Origin: Clostridia bacterium
GTDB lineage: Bacteria > Bacillota > Clostridia > Christensenellales > CAG-1252
Direction of reading: 5' to 3'
NCBI GenBank assembly: GCA_009928745.1
Contig: SACC01000085.1
Location: 1 to 6,147, forward strand
DNA: 6,147 nt
This document shows positions 1 to 5,657 of the stretch, in pieces; the first letter of the stretch is position 1; each line of letters opens with the position of its first letter. The translations under genes were made by a program, and so were the position numbers. The notes beneath the pieces were generated by a model, which did no database searches, had not been told where the DNA came from, and saw only the letters and a program-made list of their open reading frames with translations.

Positions 1-1
1 G

Positions 2-82
2 TTCGTAACCGTCAGTAATGCGGCGCGTTTTAATAAGAAATTCTTCAAATACACCGTTAAGAATTCGCTGTTGGAGGTCTGA
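2..82 (+). CDS. C-terminal end of an unidentified protein (partial)
   Basis: Reading frame 2 is open from the window edge to a TGA at 80-82 and gives 26 residues, starting FVTVSNAARF and ending VKNSLLEV. The other plus-strand reading beginning at base 1 hits a stop within six codons. Only two bases separate the stop from the next ATG, and the Shine-Dalgarno site of the ABC gene lies inside the last codons, which is typical of genuine operon neighbours. The tail is basic and hydrophobic (Arg, Lys, Phe), with no motif I recognise. The family cannot be named from this fragment. It could be another transport component or a regulator of the downstream ABC transporter, but that is a guess. Confidence 0.6.
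   Translation, partial: FVTVSNAARFNKKFFKYTVKNSLLEV
73..77 (+). promoter_or_regulatory. Ribosome binding site of the ABC transporter gene
   Basis: GGAGG lies seven bases before the ATG at 85 and inside the final codons of the upstream gene. It fixes the start of the ABC gene and implies translational coupling with the preceding gene. Confidence 0.85.
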
Positions 83-84
83 TT

Positions 85-2322
85 ATGTTAAAGATTAATA
101 ATTTGAAAAAATATTTTAACAGAGGTCGTCCCAACGAAATTCACGCGGTGGACGATATTTCGCTTACTCTTGAAGGCACCGGACTCGTTGTGCTACTCGG
201 TGAGTCAGGCTGCGGCAAAACAACGCTGCTTAACGCGATAGGCGGACTGGACAGAACAGACAGCGGCGCAATATCCTTGGATAATGAAAAGATTGAGCAT
301 TATAACGCAAAAAGATGGGATGTTATCCGCAACAGAAGAATAGGTTATATATTCCAAAACTATAATTTGATAAGCGATATAACGGTATATAAAAATTTGG
401 AAGCTGTGTTGAAGCTAGCCGGATTAACCGAAAAAGCGGATTTTAACAAAAGAATTGAATACGCCCTGTCCCTTGTCGGTATGGAAAAGTATAAAAACCG
501 CAGACCGGATACTTTGTCGGGCGGACAACAGCAGAGAGTGGGTATTGCGCGCGCGCTTGTAAAAGGCGCTGATATTATCATTGCCGATGAGCCGACTGGT
601 AATCTCGACGATAAGAATACTATGGCGGTTATGGAGATACTCAAGGGTATATCCAAGCATTGTCTTGTTGTGCTTGTTACGCATGAGGAAAAACTTGCCG
701 ATTTTTACGGAGATAGAATAATAAAATTAGTGGACGGTAAAGTAGTATCGGATGTAATCAACGAAAATACCGAATCCCTCGAACACAGACACGCAGATAT
801 AATATATCTCGGCGACCTGGAGAAGAACGAATATAAGGTTGGAGATATCAACATTAATTATTTCTTTGATAAGAACGAGACACCCATTGCGCTCGACATT
901 CTCAATATTGAGGGTAAAATATTATTGCGTCCCCGCATTGGTGAAGGGAAAGTAACTTTTGTGACAGACAGCAGCACTATCAAGTTAATAGACGGTAAAT
1001 ATCAGCGCAAGGAAAAACAAGATATCAACATCAAAGTTGATAACACCATACTATCAAAGATTAACAACACTTCACAGAGCATATTTAATACCAACAAGGT
1101 AGCGTTAAACTCCGTTAATAATTATCTCTCGATTAACAGCGCAAAGAAAAAGAATCCCTTCAGAACAATGTATATCTCTGCGATATTGCTGGTTATTCTT
1201 ATCGCGCTTATCGCGCCGTCTTTTGTGTTCAATGTAAAATCTGATTTGCAGAACGATAGTAATATGCTAAAGGTTTTTGCAGAATACAATTCAGTTTTGC
1301 CTTTTGAAGACAACGCCGCCATATCAAAAGTTATGAACAGAGAGATATATAATTCTCCATTATATATTTCTTTACCCAATTCTCCCTTTAATAACACTGT
1401 GGCAATATATAGTCTTAGAGGTTCAATATTCTCCTTTGCAGGCTCGAATACCTCAGTGATACCGTATAGCGCAATTAGTAGCGCGTCTCTTGCTGCAGGC
1501 AAAGTCTATCTTGACATTTTACTTTTTGAAAGACTGGCAATAACCGATGAATATAAGGCGCTCGGATTAACTTCTAAGGAAAAACTTATCGGACAAACGA
1601 TAACCAATTTCTCTTATGGCTACGGCGGGTACGGATATGAACCATATCCGATAGACGATTACGGCGGTTATGATCCGAGTGACTATGAAGGTTATTTTAG
1701 CTACACAATAGAAGGCTTTGTAGACAGAGGAGAGCCACTGTTATATGTATCCGATGTGGATTTTGCCAAGCTGACGCGAACCGATGTTGGGCTTACTCCC
1801 TATGTGTATGTACTGGCAAAAGACCTCAAGGCGGCGCAGAAACTCTTGGTTGGCACAGGATTCAGCGTTAAGAACTGCAAAGAAGAGCAGATTAAAGATT
1901 TTTATCTTGCCGCTTTTAGCGTCTCGATTACAAAATTAATTATTGTTCTCGTAATATTAATAGTGCAAATTATAGCTATCAGTAAAATGAGCAAGGCATC
2001 CTTTATAGGCAAAATTAAACAGCTTACTATACTTCGCGCTGTCGGGACACCAAGAAGCGATATAGTAAAAGGAATTGCGGTCGAAAATACGGTGACTATT
2101 TCATTAAGCACGCTCAGGGGCTGGATAATCAGCTCGGTGGTTTTGTTTGCTCTGTATTCGTTATCTATTGTAAGAAAAATTAATCTTATATACTATTCTT
2201 GGTGGCTTTGCTTAGCAATAGGCGCTTTATTGTTCAGCATATCTATGTTTATCGCGCTATGGTCACCGCTGATGTTGCTGAGAAAAACGCCTGCCGAGTT
2301 AATGGCAAAATATGATATTTAG
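85..2322 (+). CDS. ABC transporter, fused ATPase and FtsX/MacB-type permease
   Basis: This is a single-chain half transporter. The N-terminal nucleotide-binding domain (about residues 1-225) has every core motif: Walker A GESGCGKT (39-46), Q-loop Gln91 in FQNYN, signature LSGGQ (144-148), Walker B IIIADE (164-169), D-loop NLD (173-175) and H-loop His200. It belongs to the LolD/MacB-like subgroup. A roughly 135-residue hydrophilic, probably beta-rich linker follows. Then come membrane segment 1 (about 363-384), a roughly 230-residue external domain, and segments 2-4 (about 615-632, 678-697, 706-725). The conserved FtsX coupling motif LRAVGTPRSDI (650-660) is present, and the C-terminal RKTPAEL resembles the usual end of the family. 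By family analogy it is a type VII mechanotransmission or exporter system acting at the membrane and working as a dimer. The substrate is unknown: lipid, peptide or antibiotic handling are all possible. The external domain carries a Gly/Tyr-rich stretch (511-540). It is longer than typical MacB (about 650 residues). The next gene starts nine bases after its stop. Confidence 0.9.
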   Translation: MLKINNLKKYFNRGRPNEIHAVDDISLTLEGTGLVVLLGESGCGKTTLLNAIGGLDRTDSGAISLDNEKIEHYNAKRWDVIRNRRIGYIFQNYNLISDITVYKNLEAVLKLAGLTEKADFNKRIEYALSLVGMEKYKNRRPDTLSGGQQQRVGIARALVKGADIIIADEPTGNLDDKNTMAVMEILKGISKHCLVVLVTHEEKLADFYGDRIIKLVDGKVVSDVINENTESLEHRHADIIYLGDLEKNEYKVGDININYFFDKNETPIALDILNIEGKILLRPRIGEGKVTFVTDSSTIKLIDGKYQRKEKQDINIKVDNTILSKINNTSQSIFNTNKVALNSVNNYLSINSAKKKNPFRTMYISAILLVILIALIAPSFVFNVKSDLQNDSNMLKVFAEYNSVLPFEDNAAISKVMNREIYNSPLYISLPNSPFNNTVAIYSLRGSIFSFAGSNTSVIPYSAISSASLAAGKVYLDILLFERLAITDEYKALGLTSKEKLIGQTITNFSYGYGGYGYEPYPIDDYGGYDPSDYEGYFSYTIEGFVDRGEPLLYVSDVDFAKLTRTDVGLTPYVYVLAKDLKAAQKLLVGTGFSVKNCKEEQIKDFYLAAFSVSITKLIIVLVILIVQIIAISKMSKASFIGKIKQLTILRAVGTPRSDIVKGIAVENTVTISLSTLRGWIISSVVLFALYSLSIVRKINLIYYSWWLCLAIGALLFSISMFIALWSPLMLLRKTPAELMAKYDI

Positions 2323-2325
2323 GAG
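2321..2325 (+). promoter_or_regulatory. Ribosome binding site of the acetyltransferase gene
   Basis: AGGAG overlaps the TAG stop of the ABC gene (2320-2322) and sits six bases before the ATG at 2332. It supports that start and coupled translation. Confidence 0.8.
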
Positions 2326-2331
2326 CAGAGT

Positions 2332-2901
2332 ATGGAAGAAGTAAGGGTAAGAGGTTATCAAGAAAAGGATCAGAGCGCAACGCGCAATATTTGCGTCGCA
2401 ACAGCTAACGGTTTCGCGGTTGATACGCAAAAGCAAAAAGAATTGTTATGTTTGCTATTCAACGATTATTATACCGAGAATGAGCAGGATACCTGCTTTG
2501 TCGCAGCTAACGAAAAAGACGAAGCGGTGGGCTACATTATTGCAGCGCGCGACTTTCAAGAGTATAAGAAACTTTTTAAGAAATATTATATGCCCAAAAT
2601 TTATAAACTTAGCTTTTTTCAAGGACTTATAAGAAGCATAGGACTTGCTTATGAAGGGCGCGTATCCAAAGAATATCCCGCGCATTTACATATCGATATA
2701 CTAGACGGGTATCAAAGAATGGGATTGGGGCATAAGCTAATGAATACACTCATTAACAGACTCAAAGAGCTGGGAGTTAAAGGTGTGTGTTTGTTCGTGG
2801 GAGCAAAAAATCTTAAAGGGATAAGTTTTTACAAAAAATTTGGTTTTACCGAAGTAAAAAGAATTGCAGGCGCTGTATGTTTCGGTCTTAAGCTTGACTA
2901 A
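2332..2901 (+). CDS. GNAT family N-acetyltransferase
   Basis: This 189-residue protein has the GNAT fold signatures. An N-terminal strand (residues 4-9) is followed by helices with a charged loop. The core strand AHLHIDI (117-123) leads into the acetyl-CoA pyrophosphate loop Q128-R-M-G-L-G133, which matches the Q/R-x-x-G-x-G/A motif A consensus. The C-terminal motif around FYKKFGF (166-172) is the usual motif B end. The combination of PAHLHIDI, a Tyr-Gln-x-x-Gly-x-Gly loop, and a Val-Gly-Ala-x-Asn strand (156-160) resembles the GNAT branch related to the acetyltransferase-like domain of bacterial and eukaryotic O-GlcNAcase relatives. This placement is from memory of the family pattern. The reaction would be acetyl transfer from acetyl-CoA to an amine; the acceptor is unknown. 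It is cytoplasmic, with no signal or membrane segment. It lies between an ABC exporter and a metal exporter in one apparent operon, so a detoxification or envelope role is possible but unproven. Confidence 0.88.
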   Translation: MEEVRVRGYQEKDQSATRNICVATANGFAVDTQKQKELLCLLFNDYYTENEQDTCFVAANEKDEAVGYIIAARDFQEYKKLFKKYYMPKIYKLSFFQGLIRSIGLAYEGRVSKEYPAHLHIDILDGYQRMGLGHKLMNTLINRLKELGVKGVCLFVGAKNLKGISFYKKFGFTEVKRIAGAVCFGLKLD

Positions 2902-2943
2902 ACGGAAAGCATGCGCATATAAAGAATTAGCGAAGGTTATATA

Positions 2944-4119
2944 ATGTGGAAGTATTTGAAGAAAAAATTTATAAATAACTATAAAGAGACCGACAATCCG
3001 GAAGTGCGGTTAAAATATGGTATTGTGGCGGGCATACTCGGCATAATAACCAACTTTATTCTTTTTGTGTTAAAAATTACTATTGGCATATTAGCCGCTA
3101 GTATAACTATTATCGCAGACGCTATTAATAATCTTTCGGATATAGGCTCCTCTGCAATCACGGTATTAGGCTTTAAGATGTCAGGTCGTCCGGCGGATCC
3201 CGAGCATCCTTACGGTCACGCGAGATACGAGCATATCGCGGCATTGATAATTGCAATCATAGTAATGTTCATCGGAGTAACACTAGCTAAAGAATCGGTG
3301 GGCAAGATAATTAATCCTACTCCCGTTACTGTTGATGTCTTTACATACGCAGTGTTAGTATTCGCAATACTGTTCAAGTTTGCGCAAATGCTAATGTACA
3401 AAAATTTTGCCAAAGCGATTAACTCCGAAGCTTTAAGGGCGTCGGCAATAGATAGCCGCAACGACATCATAAGTACTTCGGCGGTATTAGTTGCTATTGT
3501 TTTAATAGCGCTGTTCCCTCGAACCGGTCTTAGCATCGACGGAGTTGCGGGTTTGTTGGTGTCATTATTTATAGTTATAACCAGCATAAAATTGGTGAGC
3601 GATACTATTACACCCTTATTAGGAGCCAAGCCCGATAAGGAAATGGTCAAGAAGATAAAGGACAAATTGCGCTCTTATAATGGAGTGCTGGGCATTCACG
3701 ATTTGATGATTCACAGTTACGGCACGGGCACCGTATTTGTAATTGTGCATATTGAAGTTTGCAATAAGGAAGACGTTATGGTGAGTCACGATTTGATGGA
3801 TAATATCGAGCGTGATTTTAGAGATGAGCTGGGTATCAATTTGTGCATCCATATGGATCCGATAGAGACAGATAATCCCGTAGTAGACGCATTAAAATCC
3901 GAGGTGGAGAATGCGCTTTATACCATTGATTCACGCTTAAAAATTCACGATTTTCGCATAGTTTCTGGTAAATCTCACACCAATATACTGTTCGATGTGA
4001 ATGTGCCTTACGGGCTTGATGTCGATGTCAAAGATATTGAGTCAGTATGCAGGAAGAATGTTAAACTTAAAAACAAAAGCTACTATATAATTACAGTCGA
4101 TATAGAATACGACGTTTGA
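2944..4119 (+). CDS. Cation diffusion facilitator metal exporter, likely Mn2+ type (MntE-like)
   Basis: A 391-residue proton-coupled divalent metal exporter of the CDF family. About six membrane segments are visible: roughly 27-49, 54-78, 98-117, 129-151, 176-191 and 198-218. The intramembrane metal site reads Asn62-x-x-x-Asp66 in segment 2 (NNLSD) and Asp170-x-x-x-Asp174 in segment 5 (DSRND). The family signature HPYGHARYEH (88-97) follows segment 2. The cytoplasmic dimerisation domain (about 225-308) has candidate metal ligands His252, His257, His269, His303 and Asp305 (HMDP). A further roughly 80-residue region (about 312-391) with His335-Asp336, His345 and Asp351 looks like a second copy of this domain. 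Zinc CDFs usually have His in segment 2 and iron/zinc FieF has Asp; Asn there, together with a length near 390, is what I recall for Gram-positive MntE manganese exporters. Manganese is therefore the favoured but inferred substrate. A weak GAAGG (2932-2936) lies seven bases before the ATG. It is probably co-transcribed with the two upstream genes and ends at the terminator at 4145-4173. Confidence 0.9.
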   Translation: MWKYLKKKFINNYKETDNPEVRLKYGIVAGILGIITNFILFVLKITIGILAASITIIADAINNLSDIGSSAITVLGFKMSGRPADPEHPYGHARYEHIAALIIAIIVMFIGVTLAKESVGKIINPTPVTVDVFTYAVLVFAILFKFAQMLMYKNFAKAINSEALRASAIDSRNDIISTSAVLVAIVLIALFPRTGLSIDGVAGLLVSLFIVITSIKLVSDTITPLLGAKPDKEMVKKIKDKLRSYNGVLGIHDLMIHSYGTGTVFVIVHIEVCNKEDVMVSHDLMDNIERDFRDELGINLCIHMDPIETDNPVVDALKSEVENALYTIDSRLKIHDFRIVSGKSHTNILFDVNVPYGLDVDVKDIESVCRKNVKLKNKSYYIITVDIEYDV

Positions 4120-4144
4120 TATTGTTGTCAGATATTTAAGAATG

Positions 4145-4173
4145 ACAGTTTAAGGATTTAAGCTGTTTTTTTT
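4145..4173 (+). terminator. Rho-independent terminator after the CDF gene
   Basis: A nine-pair stem (4145-4153 with 4158-4166, one G-T wobble) closes a GGAT loop and runs straight into eight consecutive T residues (4166-4173). It starts 25 bases after the CDF stop and divides the ABC/GNAT/CDF unit from the fibre cassette. The stem is A/T-rich, so termination may be leaky. Confidence 0.8.
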
Positions 4174-4198
4174 ATGCTATTCTTTTGCAAAAAGCGTT

Positions 4199-4205
4199 AG
4201 GAGGG
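4199..4205 (+). promoter_or_regulatory. Ribosome binding site of the 38-codon gene
   Basis: AGGAGGG is the strongest Shine-Dalgarno match in the window. It lies just ahead of the ATG at 4209, and the gap from AGGAGG is only four bases, shorter than ideal. No other in-frame start fits it. Confidence 0.65.
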
Positions 4206-4208
4206 TGT

Positions 4209-4325
4209 ATGCAGGGACATATTTTTGGCGTACCCGACAGAACTGTTAATTCTACGGGTTTGTATTGGAATGTAGCGTTGATATGGAATCTTGATTATAA
4301 TATCTATTTGGAATGGGAGGATTAA
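4209..4325 (+). CDS. Small 38-residue aromatic-rich protein, unknown function
   Basis: An ATG at 4209 behind a very strong Shine-Dalgarno site opens a 38-codon frame ending in TAA at 4323-4325. The peptide begins MQGHIFGVPDRTVN and ends NIYLEWED. It has three Trp and three Tyr in its last 20 residues, with alternating polar and non-polar positions (YWNVALIWNLDYNIYLEW) that suggest a beta-hairpin and not a membrane helix. It has no signal peptide and no Cys. Its last codons contain the Shine-Dalgarno site of the collagen-like fibre gene, which starts one base after its stop, so the two are almost certainly co-translated. I do not recognise the family. It does not look like XkdX, the small protein often found beside phage tail fibres. 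Two readings fit: a fibre accessory or baseplate-linking peptide, or the remnant C-terminus of a lost upstream phage structural protein. Coding status rests on the start signal, the coupling and the composition. Confidence 0.6.
   Translation: MQGHIFGVPDRTVNSTGLYWNVALIWNLDYNIYLEWED
4315..4320 (+). promoter_or_regulatory. Ribosome binding site that sets the fibre start at 4327
   Basis: GGGAGG sits six bases before the ATG at 4327. An in-frame ATG at 4291 has no comparable site and would overlap the 38-codon gene, so 4327 is the supported start. Confidence 0.85.
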
Positions 4326-4326
4326 A

Positions 4327-5415
4327 ATGGCATCAGTAAAATTTTTAAGAAAAATAACCAGCGAAATTGCGGATTTGCCTATAGTTGACGGACAGCTTAT
4401 ATTTAATGTGGAGACAGGCGCGCAATATCTTGATTACGGCGCTGACCGTATCAATATAGGCGTTGTCGATATTCCTGTGGCGTCACAGCGCGGCTTAGGC
4501 TTGGTTATACCAGACGGCGATACGCTGGAGGTAGACGAAGATGGTATACTAAGTGTAATAATCGACAATGTTGCCGGCAAAAGCGCTTATCAGATTGCCG
4601 TTGACGCTGGTTACAGCGGTAGTGTAAGCGAATGGCTGTTATCGTTAAGAGGGGCAACCGGCGCGCAAGGAGCGCAAGGCGCACAGGGAGCGCAGGGCGC
4701 AACTGGTCCGACAGGTGCAGTAGGCGCAGCGGGTGCAAACGGTACAAACGGAGCAAATGGCGCAGACGGAGCTGACGGCAAGAGCGCGTACCAACAGGCA
4801 GTAGAGGGCGGCTTTGTCGATTCGGAGAGCGTATTTACTACAAAACTTGCCGCAGTCGGCAATCCATTACCTATAGCGACAACCTCTGTTCAGGGTATCA
4901 TTAAGCCTGACGGCAGCACGATTACGGTCAATAACGGCACAATCTCAGCCGCGCAATATACTTTACCAACAGCAAGCGAAACGGTGCTTGGCGGAGTAAA
5001 AATAGGCTCCTATCTTAAAATGGTGGGGCAATCGATACACGCAGATATCAGCAGAATTTGTTTTGAAGTACATAAAGGCGATTTTTTGTTCACTTCTGAG
5101 AACTCGTGTAATGTAACAAAATACGGTTTTGATATGCTGCGCGGACAAAGATTGTATGTAAAACTAAAGCAAGTGGCGCCGTACATCCAAAAAGAATATA
5201 TTATCAACAATTTTAATCCCGCAAACGCCGCATCTGTAAGCTATACCTTCCTTATTGATGATGCAACATCACGGGTGTTCACCATACAAAGAGAAAGCAA
5301 CGGTTCCATAAAAATGACCGTGCCGGCAGGCAATATAACACTTACCGAGTTAAGTATCATATACGATGTAAACTTTAACAAAACAATTCCAACAGATGTT
5401 TTAGTGCAAAATTAG
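4327..5415 (+). CDS. Collagen-like phage tail-fibre-type protein
   Basis: A 362-residue modular protein. Residues 1-45 (MASVKFLRKITSEIADLPIV, then a DGQLIFNVETG stretch and YLDYG) match the N-terminal module seen at the start of many Bacillota phage tail or receptor-binding proteins. A GKSAYQIAV...EWLLSLRG module (84-108) leads into 14 uninterrupted Gly-X-Y triplets (109-150), then a second GKSAYQQAV module (151-178). Two related segments of about 28 residues follow (181-208 and 213-240), each with Leu-Pro-x-Ala and a Gly-x-x-Lys turn, as in fibre shaft repeats. The C-terminal 122 residues (241-362) are beta-rich in appearance, match nothing I recognise, and sit where a receptor-binding head would be. 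There is no signal peptide, LPXTG or membrane segment, so ordinary surface anchoring is not supported. The collagen stretch predicts a trimer. It follows the 38-residue gene with a one-base gap and ends before a strong terminator. Alternatives are a tailocin fibre, a prophage remnant, or a released adhesin-like fibre. Confidence 0.85.
   Translation: MASVKFLRKITSEIADLPIVDGQLIFNVETGAQYLDYGADRINIGVVDIPVASQRGLGLVIPDGDTLEVDEDGILSVIIDNVAGKSAYQIAVDAGYSGSVSEWLLSLRGATGAQGAQGAQGAQGATGPTGAVGAAGANGTNGANGADGADGKSAYQQAVEGGFVDSESVFTTKLAAVGNPLPIATTSVQGIIKPDGSTITVNNGTISAAQYTLPTASETVLGGVKIGSYLKMVGQSIHADISRICFEVHKGDFLFTSENSCNVTKYGFDMLRGQRLYVKLKQVAPYIQKEYIINNFNPANAASVSYTFLIDDATSRVFTIQRESNGSIKMTVPAGNITLTELSIIYDVNFNKTIPTDVLVQN
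4651..4776 (+). repeat. Collagen-like Gly-X-Y repeat, 14 triplets
   Basis: Nine-base units encode GAT, four GAQ in a row, GAT, GPT, GAV, GAA, GAN, GTN, GAN and two GAD. Ala is the usual X residue, and Y is Gln, Thr, Asn or Asp; Pro occurs only once. The four GAQ units use four different codon combinations, so the DNA repeat is degenerate while the protein repeat is exact. Confidence 0.9.
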
Positions 5416-5459
5416 CAATAAACAATTCGATAAATCTTTAGACATTTCATTATTATATA

Positions 5460-5513
5460 AAAATGCACCCCGACGCTCTGTAATTACTAGCGTTAGAGGT
5501 GCATTTTATTTTT
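5460..5513. terminator. Bidirectional intrinsic terminator between convergent genes
   Basis: AAAATGCACC (5460-5469) pairs perfectly with GGTGCATTTT (5498-5507). An inner five-pair stem, ACGCT (5473-5477) with AGCGT (5489-5493), closes an 11-base loop. A run TTTTATTTTT follows on the plus strand, and an A tract precedes it, so the minus-strand transcript also ends in U residues. It lies 44 bases after the fibre stop and about 145 bases beyond the stop of the minus-strand flavoprotein gene. Confidence 0.85.
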
Positions 5514-5520
5514 ATGAAGT

Positions 5521-5540
5521 TATTGCTTAAGGAAGCAATA
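5521..5540. repeat. Short perfect inverted repeat, 8 bp with AAGG loop
   Basis: TATTGCTT (5521-5528) and AAGCAATA (5533-5540) form an eight-pair hairpin with a four-base loop. A further direct copy of AAGCAATAT occurs at 5554-5562. There is no T tract on either side, so it is not a typical terminator. The rest of the A/T-rich gap between 5541 and 5657 shows no reading frame, promoter or RNA gene that I can support. Confidence 0.4.
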
Positions 5541-5657
5541 TATTAGTTGAGTAAAGCAATATTTTCACCTATTATTACTTCTACTTAGCTGACAGACTAA
5601 AGCTCCATAATATTTGTAGAGTAGATATTTATATTTCCATCAGCAAAGTATTATTTA

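Noticed and set aside
1122..1502. A 126-codon minus-strand frame inside the ABC transporter gene.
   Set aside because: The plus-strand frame has clear transporter features across this region, and the antisense frame has no start signal or recognisable motif.
2902..2943. Palindromic GCATGC and ATGCGCAT in the gap before the CDF gene, as a possible operator or terminator.
   Set aside because: The palindromes are only six to eight bases, with no loop or T tract. The gap is short and fits simple operon spacing.
4135..4162. TTTAAG occurs three times (4135-4140, 4149-4154, 4157-4162), which could be an operator-like repeat.
   Set aside because: Two copies are the arms of the terminator stem and the third is in A/T-rich sequence. 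The spacing is irregular (14 and 8 bases), so no regulator site is supported.
4116..4208. A promoter for the fibre cassette, using TTGTCA at 4125-4130 or TTGATA at 4116-4121 as -35 and TATTCT at 4178-4183 as -10.
   Set aside because: No pair of boxes has an acceptable 16-18 base spacing. A promoter is expected after the terminator, but I cannot place it from the sequence.
4651..4776. The short regular DNA repeat, considered as a CRISPR array or a minisatellite.
   Set aside because: Units are nine bases in frame with Gly-X-Y codons and without spacers; this is a coding collagen repeat.
4505..4862. Minus-strand reading frames opposite the collagen region encoding Pro/Ala- or Leu/Arg-rich peptides.
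   Set aside because: They are the mirror of the Gly-Ala-rich coding repeat, have no ribosome site, and show composition explained entirely by the plus-strand gene.
5513..5545. A 10-codon frame beginning ATG at 5513.
   Set aside because: It begins inside the terminator T tract, has no Shine-Dalgarno site and overlaps a hairpin.
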